NCBI GenBank assembly: GCA_936920195.1
Contig: CAKZHE010000084.1
Location: 1-43,715 of the forward strand
Length of the DNA: 43,715 nt
Origin: an uncultured cyanobacterium
GTDB lineage: Bacteria; Cyanobacteriota; Cyanobacteriia; Cyanobacteriales; FACHB-T130
Reading direction: 5' to 3'
Part shown: in pieces, positions 1-7,122 of the stretch
Layout: each line of letters begins with the position of its first letter
Numbering within the stretch: position 1 is the stretch's first letter
Made by a program: the position numbers and the translations under genes
Notes under the pieces: model-generated
The model's input: only the letters and a program-made list of their open reading frames with translations
What the model was told of the DNA's origin: nothing
Databases searched by the model: none

Positions 1-323
1 CCGCCGTTATGCTTCTTTTTGAAATTGGGATACTTAGCGCGACCAGCAAAGAAGTTAGTAAACGCCTTTTGCAGATGCCTCAGTCCCTGTTGAAGCGGAA
101 CGCAACTAACCTCATTCAGAAAATCAAACTCTTCCTCTTGTTTCCAACCTGTCAGCAGGTCGGAAGTCTGAACGTAGTCAATTCTCTCCTGTCGTTCGTA
201 CCAGCCTTCTGTCCGAGCAGCCAAAGCCTTGTTGTAGACTAGCCGTACACAGCCCATTGTCCGCCGCAAGAGTGATTCTTGCTCGGTCGTAGGATAGAAA
301 CGGTAGCGATAGGCTTTTTCCAT
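1..323 (-). CDS. tnpB: TnpB (OrfB) family RNA-guided endonuclease / transposon protein, N-terminal part, cut by window edge
   Basis: Read on the minus strand from the ATG at 323, the frame stays open to the window edge (107 codons). The start MEKAYRYRFYPTTEQE, followed by a conserved GCVRLVYNKAL segment, is the typical N-terminus of IS200/IS605 OrfB/TnpB proteins. Family members are compact RuvC nucleases guided by an RNA encoded at the 3' end of their own element. The RuvC and zinc-finger regions, and that RNA, lie outside the window, so activity cannot be judged. No tnpA is seen on the visible side. A hairpin upstream at 375-400 is probably the element's left end. Family assignment is firm; whether the gene is intact is unknown. 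Confidence 0.85.
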   Translation of the reverse strand, partial: MEKAYRYRFYPTTEQESLLRRTMGCVRLVYNKALAARTEGWYERQERIDYVQTSDLLTGWKQEEEFDFLNEVSCVPLQQGLRHLQKAFTNFFAGRAKYPNFKKKHNG

Positions 324-374
324 GCTCACATTATAGCATCAATTTTGTGATTGTGTTAAACTTTTAAGATCAAG

Positions 375-400
375 CCGTCCTGAGCTTCGCTAAAGGACGG
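375..400. repeat. Imperfect hairpin, probable left end of the IS200/IS605-type element
   Basis: CCGTCCT (375-381) pairs with AGGACGG (394-400), and inside it AGC (383-385) pairs with GCT (389-391) around a TTC loop. IS200/IS605 elements end in subterminal hairpins recognised as single strands by TnpA rather than in inverted repeats. The position, 50 bases upstream of the tnpB start and just before the next gene, fits a left end. The exact element boundary cannot be set from one copy. Confidence 0.5.
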
Positions 401-420
401 GGTTTATACCCAATTTTTCG

Positions 421-1305
421 ATGAATTTAATTACCATAGCCGTACTGCTGACTTGCTATAACCGTCGCCCAAAAACTTTGGCTAGTTTAGCAGCTTTTTT
501 TAACCAGTCTCTGCCCCCAGAGATAAAAACGAGGGTTTATCTGGTAGATGACAACAGTACCGATGGAACTGCGGAGGCGGTAAGACAAGCTTACCCCCAA
601 GTGAAAATTCTCTTAGGTAATGGTAACTTATTTTGGAATGGGGGGATGCGCTTGGCCTTCGAGGAAGCGCTGAAGTCAGATTATGACTATTATCTCTGGC
701 TCAACGATGACACGATTCTCGATCCCGAAGCCCTAAACAAGTTGCTGACCACTCATCATAATTTAGCCGATCGAGGAAGCGATCGCGCCCTGATTGTCGG
801 CGCTACCCGCGATCCGGAAACAGGTAAAACTACTTACGGTGGGATGATCCGCCGGAGTAAGTTACGTGCCTTAAAATTTGATTTAATTGAACCGGGAGAA
901 CAACCAAAAAGTTGCGACACAATTAACGGTAATTGCGTATTAATACCGAAGACAGTTGCCCAATTATTAGGGAATTTAGACCCAGCTTTCACCCATTACA
1001 TTGGGGATTTTGACTATGGCTTGCGCGCTCGTCAACAAGGTTGTACAGTTTGGTTAGCTCCAGGCTATATCGGAACTTGTGCGGGAAATCCTCAACCGGA
1101 TAGCAGCCAAAAATCTCAGGTGCATCTAAACGAACAACTAAAGAAAATGGAACAGCCCAAGGGTTTAGCCATCCAACAAGAAGTGCTTTATTCTTTTGAG
1201 GAATGGAAGGTGTTTTCTCAACGGCATGGGGGTGTATTGTGGCTAGTTTATTGGTTGCTGCCTTATCGGAGATTGTTATGGAAGTCGCTATTGGGCAAGC
1301 GTTAA
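421..1305 (+). CDS. Glycosyltransferase family 2 (rhamnosyltransferase-like)
   Basis: A 294-residue GT-A fold transferase. The N-terminus (IAVLLTCYNRRPKTL) and the acidic DDNST stretch at about 43-47 form the nucleotide-binding part, and LNDDT at 94-98 is the metal-binding DxD-type motif. A later GDFDYGLRARQQG segment is typical of WbbL/rhamnosyltransferase-like GT2 enzymes. It should move a sugar from a nucleotide donor to a surface polysaccharide precursor at the cytoplasmic face of the membrane; donor and acceptor cannot be read from sequence. No clear ribosome binding site precedes the ATG, and the probable TnpB-element left end lies about 20 bases upstream, so the native promoter may have been displaced. 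It is followed 12 bases later by a GT4 gene, suggesting an operon. Confidence 0.85.
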   Translation: MNLITIAVLLTCYNRRPKTLASLAAFFNQSLPPEIKTRVYLVDDNSTDGTAEAVRQAYPQVKILLGNGNLFWNGGMRLAFEEALKSDYDYYLWLNDDTILDPEALNKLLTTHHNLADRGSDRALIVGATRDPETGKTTYGGMIRRSKLRALKFDLIEPGEQPKSCDTINGNCVLIPKTVAQLLGNLDPAFTHYIGDFDYGLRARQQGCTVWLAPGYIGTCAGNPQPDSSQKSQVHLNEQLKKMEQPKGLAIQQEVLYSFEEWKVFSQRHGGVLWLVYWLLPYRRLLWKSLLGKR

Positions 1306-1317
1306 TTTACCGGATTT

Positions 1318-2472
1318 ATGAATGAAAATCTTCGCATTGCTTGGCTAATACCATCGGTAGAGTTGGGGGCATATTGGCAACCAGTTTTGGCAGAATTTAC
1401 CAAGGTTTTTCCCCAAACTAAATTTTATACTGGTTTGGTTTGGCCTGGATTTGACCCTTCAGTTCCCGGCTCGCAGGCAATTGAGCTAGTGGGAGAGATG
1501 AAATCGGTTGAAATTACCAAAACTGAGGGTTATACCCGCCGCTTAATGGTGGTTTCTCCGGGAATTGTGGGCAAGTTACTGCAATTTAAACCCCAGGTAG
1601 TATTAGCTCAGGCTTTTTCCCTGTGGACATTACTGGCAGTGTTGCTGAAACCGATTTTGGGTTGGCGGTTAATTATCATTTACGATGGAAGTTCCCCCAA
1701 TTCTGATTTTCGCGATTCCATAGTGCGATCGCTATTTCGACGGTTTATGGCAGCCTTTGCGGAAACCTTTATTCCCAACAGCTATGGCGCTAAGGATTAC
1801 CTGATTGATGGTTTGGGTGCTAAACCGGAAAGGGTATTTACTAAAATGTATTTGGTTCCCGATGCGGAAACCCTCCAGCAAACCCTAGATAAAGACCAAC
1901 CAATTAATTTGTCTCTCCCTCGTCCAATTTTTCTCTATGTGGGGCGCATTTCTCCCCGAAAAGGGATTAAATCCCTTTTGGAAGCCTGTCATATCCTCCA
2001 AACCAAAGGATATCAGGATTATTCCCTGTTAGTAATTGGCACGGGAGAACAGCGTCCAGAATTGGAATCCTATATTGCCGAAAAAGGTTTGGAAAAACAA
2101 GTATATTGGCAAGGATGGGTAGATTACGGACAGTTGGGAGCCTACTTTAAACAAGCAGATGTGTTTGTTTTTCCCACTTTAGAAGATATTTGGGGAATGG
2201 TTCCCCTAGAAGCAATGGTATTTGATAAGCCAGTACTTTGTTCTAAATGGGCAGGGGCAGCCGAAGTAGTTGTAGAAGGAGAAAATGGTTATATTTTCGA
2301 TCCCTATCAACCGGCAGAATTAGCTTTGGCGATGCAACGTTTTCTCGACCAACCAAATTTAGCGAGCTTCATGGGGGCAAAATCTGGACAGTTAATTGCC
2401 CAGCATACACCACAAGCAGCAGCACAATCCTTTGTGGAGGTAATTGAGAAAACTTGGAATCGCCAATTCTGA
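1318..2472 (+). CDS. Glycosyltransferase family 4 (GT-B fold)
   Basis: A 384-residue protein. The C-terminal half carries the GT4 signature: a domain start FLYVGRISPRKGIKSLLEA, then GTGEQRPELE, then a donor-site stretch FVFPTLEDIWGMVPLEAM in which the EDxxGxxxxEA pattern corresponds to the EX7E motif. The N-terminal half is the acceptor domain. GT4 enzymes are retaining transferases that build exopolysaccharide, O-antigen or glycolipid chains. It begins 12 bases after the upstream GT2 gene and is probably co-transcribed with it. No truncation is visible. The sugar specificity is not predictable. Confidence 0.87.
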   Translation: MNENLRIAWLIPSVELGAYWQPVLAEFTKVFPQTKFYTGLVWPGFDPSVPGSQAIELVGEMKSVEITKTEGYTRRLMVVSPGIVGKLLQFKPQVVLAQAFSLWTLLAVLLKPILGWRLIIIYDGSSPNSDFRDSIVRSLFRRFMAAFAETFIPNSYGAKDYLIDGLGAKPERVFTKMYLVPDAETLQQTLDKDQPINLSLPRPIFLYVGRISPRKGIKSLLEACHILQTKGYQDYSLLVIGTGEQRPELESYIAEKGLEKQVYWQGWVDYGQLGAYFKQADVFVFPTLEDIWGMVPLEAMVFDKPVLCSKWAGAAEVVVEGENGYIFDPYQPAELALAMQRFLDQPNLASFMGAKSGQLIAQHTPQAAAQSFVEVIEKTWNRQF

Positions 2473-2521
2473 ATTAATCAACTTGAAAATGGAGAGGAAA
2501 AATAACTGACAATATTCGTAG

Positions 2522-2550
2522 GTTGGGTTGAGCAACAGCGAAAACCCAAC
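2522..2550. repeat. Hairpin GTTGGGTT / AACCCAAC
   Basis: Perfect 8-base arms at 2522-2529 and 2543-2550 with a 13-base loop, 50 bases after the GT4 stop codon. Short palindromes with GTTGGGTT arms are common intergenic repeats in cyanobacteria. There is no T-tract, so it is not a classic intrinsic terminator. Confidence 0.6.
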
Positions 2551-2598
2551 ATTTAGAGCGGTTATCATGTCTGTGATGTACACTTTGACTGTGCTAAA

Positions 2599-2719
2599 TA
2601 GGTGGTCATAATTAAAGTCAAAATCAAATTAAGTTCGTAGTTGGGCTTCAGCCCTCTCCGGATTGAGGCTCAAGCCCAACTACAAACTTTTGCGTATAGT
2701 ATTGATTTATGACCACCTA
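2599..2719. repeat. Nested inverted repeat, MITE-like
   Basis: Outer arms TAGGTGGTCATAA (2599-2611) and TTATGACCACCTA (2707-2719) are perfect 13-base inverted repeats. Inside them lie 18-base arms at 2631-2648 and 2672-2689 with one mismatch (core GTAGTTGGGCTT / AAGCCCAACTAC). The inner palindrome recurs without the outer arms at 4726-4740 and 13939-13984. The layout suggests either a short non-autonomous element or a palindromic repeat that landed in an older one. Confidence 0.75.
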
Positions 2720-2812
2720 CTAAATACCTGTCGCACTCAGTTGATTATAATCAAGTTATTGATTTTTCATTCCTTTGTCAGCACAACCTGAGAGTTTTAT
2801 TAGGAGTTTAAC

Positions 2813-3895
2813 GTGAGCGTTGCAATTATTACTGGTTCAGCAGGTTTAATTGGTTCTGAAGCATCAAAGTTTTTTGCGGCTCAGGGCTTGGAAATTGTCG
2901 GTATTGATAATGATATGCGGCAGGTTTTCTTTGGAGCAGAAGCTTCGACGGATTGGAATCGTCAGCGCTTAGAAGAATCCTTGGGGGCAAAATATCATCA
3001 CTATAATATTGATATCCGCAATTGGGAGGCGATCGCGCAAGTTTTTCAGCAGTACGAAAAAGACATTGCCCTGGTGATTCATACCGCCGCCCAACCTTCC
3101 CACGACTGGGCGGCAAGGGAACCCCAAACTGACTTTACAGTGAATGCCAATGGGACATTGAATTTATTGGAAGCTACCCGACAATACGCTCCCAAAGCTG
3201 TTTTTATCTTCACTTCCACCAACAAAGTTTATGGCGATACTCCCAATCGCTTACCTTTAATTGAACAGGAATATCGTTGGGAAATCGATCCCAATCATAC
3301 CTACGCCCCCGGTATTCGAGAAGATATGTCCATCGATCAAACTTTACATAGTTTATTCGGTGCTTCCAAAGTCGCCGCCGATGTCTTAGTGCAGGAATAT
3401 GGGCGCTATTTTGATATGTTTACCGCTTGTTTTCGCGGCGGTTGTTTAACCGGACCAAACCACTCTGGCACTCAGTTACATGGCTTTTTAGCTTATTTAA
3501 TGAAATGTACCGTCACGGGCAATCCCTACACAGTTTACGGCTACAAAGGGAAACAAGTCCGCGACAATATCCACAGTGCGGATTTGATTGCTTCTTTCAA
3601 CGAGTTTTTTAAAGCTCCGCGAGTCGCCGAAGTGTACAATGCAGGCGGCGGCAGATATAGCAATTGTTCAATGATCGAAGCGATTCAGATTTGCGAGCAG
3701 ATTGCCGAGCGCAAACTCAACTGGACTTATGCCGATACCAATCGAGTGGGCGATCATATTTGGTGGATTAGCGATAATGGTAAATTTAGTCACCATTATC
3801 CTAACTGGCAGTTAAAGTATAATGTCAACCAAATCTTGCAAGAAATCTATCAATTTAATGTTGAGCGCTGGCAAAAAGAAGTTGTAGGGAAATAG
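2813..3895 (+). CDS. NAD-dependent epimerase/dehydratase, extended SDR, CDP-paratose 2-epimerase-like
   Basis: A 360-residue extended short-chain dehydrogenase. The Rossmann motif GSAGLIG is at 8-14, an [11 protein letters not shown] loop at 90-100, and a TSTNKVYGD strand at 134-142. The usual YxxxK catalytic pair reads as F182-G-A-S-K186, so phenylalanine replaces tyrosine. Family members oxidise and re-reduce a nucleotide sugar to invert a carbon. The start is GTG at 2813, chosen because the Rossmann strand begins at once. The WecG-type gene follows 15 bases later, so it belongs to the glycan operon. Substrate is uncertain; recalled relatives are the CDP-tyvelose epimerase-like group. Confidence 0.82.
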   Translation: MSVAIITGSAGLIGSEASKFFAAQGLEIVGIDNDMRQVFFGAEASTDWNRQRLEESLGAKYHHYNIDIRNWEAIAQVFQQYEKDIALVIHTAAQPSHDWAAREPQTDFTVNANGTLNLLEATRQYAPKAVFIFTSTNKVYGDTPNRLPLIEQEYRWEIDPNHTYAPGIREDMSIDQTLHSLFGASKVAADVLVQEYGRYFDMFTACFRGGCLTGPNHSGTQLHGFLAYLMKCTVTGNPYTVYGYKGKQVRDNIHSADLIASFNEFFKAPRVAEVYNAGGGRYSNCSMIEAIQICEQIAERKLNWTYADTNRVGDHIWWISDNGKFSHHYPNWQLKYNVNQILQEIYQFNVERWQKEVVGK

Positions 3896-3910
3896 GGGGT
3901 AGGTTAGACT

Positions 3911-4717
3911 ATGATCGATCAAGGGAAAAAGAATATTCTGGGCGTGTGGGTAAATGCGGTGGATTATGAAGCAGCAGTAGATAAAATTATTACAGCTGCT
4001 CGCGATCGCCGTCCCATGGGAATTTCTGCTCTCGCCGTACATGGGGTAATGACGGGAGCGCTAGATGCGATTCATCGTTACCGCTTAAATCATCTGGAGC
4101 TAGTTTTACCGGATGGACAACCCGTGCGCTGGGCGTTAAATTGGCTGCACGGCACGGGATTGCCAGATAGGGTTTGCGGACCTGATACGATGATTAAGGT
4201 TTGTGAGCGAGCGGCATTGGAAGGATTGCCAATTTATTTCTATGGCAGCCGTCAATCGGTGATTGATAATTTATCCAAGAATCTGTGCGATCGCTTTCCC
4301 AAATTAATTATTGCAGGTTCCCAACCTTCCCGTTTCCGGCAAGTTTCGCCGGAGGAAAAGCAGGAAATCATTACTCAAATTCGGGAAAGTGGTGCTGCCA
4401 TCACTTTCGTAGGATTGGGTTGCCCCCGTCAAGAGGTTTGGGCCTATGAATATTGCCAAGAACTTGCCATGCCTGTCTTTGCCGTGGGTGCTGCCTTTGA
4501 CTTCCACGCCGGGAATTTACCCAAAGCACCGGAATTTTTAGCCAGTATTGGGATGGAATGGTTTTTTAGGTTAATGCAAGAACCCCGCCGTCTGTGGAAG
4601 CGCTATGTCTTCTTAAATCCCTTGTATCTGTGGATGTTTACTTTACAGTGGTTAAGGTTAGCTGATTACGATCCCCAGGAAGCCATTCCTCCCGCCCAAG
4701 AAATGAGGTATGGCTAA
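3911..4717 (+). CDS. WecG/TagA/CpsF family glycosyltransferase
   Basis: A 268-residue protein matching the whole family. It has the N-terminal strand ILGVWVNAVDYEAAVDKI, the LPDGQPVRWA segment with its conserved aspartate, an FYGSRQSVID region, and the signature VGLGCPRQEVW followed by AVGAAFDFHAG. These GT26 enzymes (ManNAc transferases WecG and TagA; CpsF-like in capsule synthesis) add the second sugar to an undecaprenyl-linked precursor at the membrane. The C-terminus has a basic amphipathic stretch (RLMQEPRRLWKRYVF) and a hydrophobic tail that could hold it on the membrane. It ends the plus-strand glycan run; galT converges from the other side. Confidence 0.9.
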   Translation: MIDQGKKNILGVWVNAVDYEAAVDKIITAARDRRPMGISALAVHGVMTGALDAIHRYRLNHLELVLPDGQPVRWALNWLHGTGLPDRVCGPDTMIKVCERAALEGLPIYFYGSRQSVIDNLSKNLCDRFPKLIIAGSQPSRFRQVSPEEKQEIITQIRESGAAITFVGLGCPRQEVWAYEYCQELAMPVFAVGAAFDFHAGNLPKAPEFLASIGMEWFFRLMQEPRRLWKRYVFLNPLYLWMFTLQWLRLADYDPQEAIPPAQEMRYG

Positions 4718-4725
4718 TCAAGTTG

Positions 4726-4790
4726 GTAGTTGGGCTTTAGCCCTAATTCAGCTAAAGCAATAGGGGCAACCACGGGGGGATTGCCCCTAC
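4726..4790. repeat. Two repeat fragments between wecG-type gene and galT
   Basis: At 4726-4740 is the GTAGTTGGGCTT arm of the repeat seen at 2631-2689. At 4761-4790 is a palindrome with arms TAGGGGCAA and TTGCCCCTA around a CCACGGGGGGA core. The second also occurs at 9192-9219 and 38062-38089. Sitting between convergent genes, the hairpin could help end transcription on either strand, but it lacks a T-run. Confidence 0.6.
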
Positions 4791-4799
4791 AAAACTCTA

Positions 4800-5804
4800 T
4801 TAAATCTCAGGAAGATTAACCGAACGTAAAAAGCGAGCGCTTTCTTCTGGCACTGCCGTATTAATATACATTCCCGAACCCAATTCAAACCCCGCTGCTA
4901 CTGAAGTGCGCGGCACAATGGCAATATACCAATGAAAGTAAGCTGCTCGCTCATCAGCAGTGGGAATTGAACGCAAGGTATAGTTATAGTCAGGATTGTT
5001 TAATCCGTAATACAACTTACCTAAAACCGTTTTCAGCGTTGCCGCCAAATCAATAATTTCTACTTCCGTAATTTCATCAAAAGAGGAAGCGTGGCGACGG
5101 GGAAAAATCCAAGTGTGAAAAGGGGAAAGCGCCGCATAGGGAATAAACGCTACAAAATGATCGCTGGCAGCAATAATTCTCTGTTCATCCGCTAATTCAT
5201 CTGCGAGCGCTCGACAGAAAATGCACTCCCCGGTATCGTCAAAAAATCGAATCGCTTCTTGAGTCCTAATTCGCAATTGAGAAGGTACAATGGGCGTAGC
5301 TGCCAGTTGCGAGTGGGGATGTTCTAAGGAAGTCCCCGCTGAAAGGCCGTGGTTTTTAAAAATAATAATTGATTCAATTCTGGGATCGTGGCGAATCTCC
5401 ACATACCGCTGGCGATATACTTTTAGGATATTGGCAAGATCTGCCACTTCCATCAGCGCCATGGTTAAATCGTGCCGAGGATGTTCGATAATGACTTCAT
5501 GAAATCCTACTCCAGACATGGAGCGATGCAAACCGTTGATTGTCCGAATGCGATCGCCTTCTGCTGAAAGTGCTGGAAACTTGTTAAAAACCGATCTTAC
5601 TCTCCAACCCCGTTCGTCGCACAGTCGCAGGGATTCTGTCCCAGTTAACTCTTCATTTCCCCAACAGAACGGGCAGTTGTGCCGATATTCTGGTAGGGCA
5701 GGGCGGGAGTTGTCGGGCTGAATAAACTCATCTGGTCTTCTTGCCCGTTCGGTGGCAATGATGACCCAATCCCTAGTAATAATGTTTTGTCTGAGTTCTG
5801 TCAA
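4800..5804 (-). CDS. galT: Galactose-1-phosphate uridylyltransferase
   Basis: A 334-residue HIT-superfamily enzyme. The active-site motif HPHSQ, whose middle histidine is the uridylylated nucleophile in GalT, lies in the LEHPHSQLAATPIVP segment. Zinc-type CxxC pairs are visible as CPFC near residue 46 and CIFC further on. The reaction swaps UMP between UDP-glucose and galactose-1-phosphate in the Leloir pathway and supplies UDP-galactose for glycan synthesis. The start is TTG (5804-5802): an in-frame TGA lies directly upstream, and the MTELRQNIITRDWVIIATERARRP start matches the family. Some homologues of this type are ADP-glucose phosphorylases, an alternative that cannot be excluded. Confidence 0.9.
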   Translation of the reverse strand: MTELRQNIITRDWVIIATERARRPDEFIQPDNSRPALPEYRHNCPFCWGNEELTGTESLRLCDERGWRVRSVFNKFPALSAEGDRIRTINGLHRSMSGVGFHEVIIEHPRHDLTMALMEVADLANILKVYRQRYVEIRHDPRIESIIIFKNHGLSAGTSLEHPHSQLAATPIVPSQLRIRTQEAIRFFDDTGECIFCRALADELADEQRIIAASDHFVAFIPYAALSPFHTWIFPRRHASSFDEITEVEIIDLAATLKTVLGKLYYGLNNPDYNYTLRSIPTADERAAYFHWYIAIVPRTSVAAGFELGSGMYINTAVPEESARFLRSVNLPEI

Positions 5805-5925
5805 TCAACTTAACTTGAATGTAATATTTAGTGGTCTGATGCCATTAGCCATAATCTAGCATAAGACCTCAGACAGTTGCAATTCCTCTTGGGCAATTCC
5901 TCAAGTCCTTAAATCCTTTGAGATT

Positions 5926-6813
5926 TCAGATGGAAGTGACTTTATCTTTGGGGATGGCAAATAAATGGCTACGCACTTTGATCTCTTGCTGAAAATCGAA
6001 CTCTACTGGTGCTTTTGCGCCCTCCGGTTTCAGCCAACATTGATAATGGTTACGATCAATAAAAGATAGTAGTTCTTTAATTGAAGTATTGTGTTCATGC
6101 AAGATATCAGTGTGAATTTCAATTCCCAGTTTAGGTAGGGTTTGTAAGACATTTTTTGCCCCTTTGAGAACTTCAATTTCGTACCCTTCTACATCTATTT
6201 TTATAGCTGTAGGCAGGATCTGATTTTGTTCTACATATCGATCAAGGGCTATTAACTCTACCTCATCTAATCCATAAAGCAGATTCCCACTGATTAACAT
6301 AGTTATCCAATCTTGGGGAATAACTGAAGCATTAGATTTACGGAAAATTTTTACCTTTCCCTGACTAGCACCCACTGCTTTAAATTCCACGACCACATTA
6401 TTAATATTGTTTATTTCCAAGTTCTTTTGGATAATTTTAACATTCCTAATATTAGGTTCAAAAGTGACAACTTTACCTGTATTTCCTATCCATTTAGAAA
6501 AAAGAATTGATGTCCATCCGTGATTTCCTCCACAGTCAAAAACCACATCTCCTGAACCAATAACTTTACTTTTGAGAAATGCCATTTCTCCGACTTCATC
6601 TGATGAGTCTATCTCTTGATCTGCATTCTTAGGCATATTTAACTGGGAAATCAGATCGAAGTGATTTTTGCTGTCTAGATCGCCAATCAAAAAGTTAAAA
6701 GTAACCCCATCAACATTTTGGGGGATTGCATAAGGCTGAAATGTTTTTTCCATATAAATATTGGCAATTTTTCTAGCCTTCGATTGTAGTTTGTTAATAA
6801 TACTTTTCATCAA
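5926..6813 (-). CDS. FkbM family SAM-dependent methyltransferase
   Basis: A 295-residue class I methyltransferase. The SAM-binding glycine motif is VFDCGGNHGWTS at about 91-102, an acidic strand end VVTFEPN at 116-121 should bind the ribose, and the FkbM mark IKIDVEGYE lies at 205-212. FkbM enzymes O-methylate sugars or polyketides; near glycan genes the likely target is a sugar hydroxyl of surface polysaccharide. The ATG at 6813 has an AGAGG ribosome binding site about eight bases upstream. The gene is visibly richer in A and T, with many Asn, Ile and Lys codons, than galT and dnaK on either side, which suggests recent acquisition. Confidence 0.85.
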   Translation of the reverse strand: MMKSIINKLQSKARKIANIYMEKTFQPYAIPQNVDGVTFNFLIGDLDSKNHFDLISQLNMPKNADQEIDSSDEVGEMAFLKSKVIGSGDVVFDCGGNHGWTSILFSKWIGNTGKVVTFEPNIRNVKIIQKNLEINNINNVVVEFKAVGASQGKVKIFRKSNASVIPQDWITMLISGNLLYGLDEVELIALDRYVEQNQILPTAIKIDVEGYEIEVLKGAKNVLQTLPKLGIEIHTDILHEHNTSIKELLSFIDRNHYQCWLKPEGAKAPVEFDFQQEIKVRSHLFAIPKDKVTSI

Positions 6814-7122
6814 AAACCTCTAGCAAAGTGCAAAATGTTCATTATGAAGAGCCGTGTTTTTAAGTCGATTGACAAAGGCATACTTGTTCAATAGACCTAA
6901 ACCATATCCTTTGCTTTATTTAATGACAATACTTGTGCAATAATACTTTACTAAAGCTTTTAATCGACAGGCGAGTAACCCCAAAAAGTTGATCTGAGAG
7001 GGATTTTGAGTTTAGGTTTACCTTCTAACTCAGGTTCGCGCCTATACCCGCCAGCGAGATACAATGGAATCCAGCCAAGGTTCTGTATATATTAAAAAGT
7101 TAACAAGGGAGCAAGTTAACGC
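6814..7122. promoter_or_regulatory. Divergent intergenic region upstream of dnaK; no confident promoter
   Basis: This 309-base gap lies between divergent genes and must hold promoters for both. A TTGACA at 6869-6874 has only a weak -10 partner (TAGACC at 6892). A TATATT at about 7087 precedes dnaK, followed by GGGAG some 12-16 bases before the ATG. No CIRCE element (TTAGCACTC-N9-GAGTGCTAA) is present, so HrcA control is not indicated here. Confidence 0.35.

Larger units (their letters stand above)
2473..2812. other. Intergenic stretch with two unrelated palindromes
   Basis: This 340-base gap holds no convincing gene. It contains a hairpin at 2522-2550 and a nested inverted repeat at 2599-2719, described separately. 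The last 90 bases are AT-rich and should hold the promoter of the epimerase gene, but no clear -35/-10 pair could be chosen. Confidence 0.6.

Noticed and set aside
4761-4790. GTAGGGGCAA palindrome as an intrinsic terminator
   Set aside because: No U-tract follows and the same sequence occurs between dnaK and dnaJ, where termination would be unexpected; treated as a dispersed repeat.
6814-7122. CIRCE/HrcA operator before dnaK
   Set aside because: No TTAGCACTC-N9-GAGTGCTAA pattern was found on either strand.
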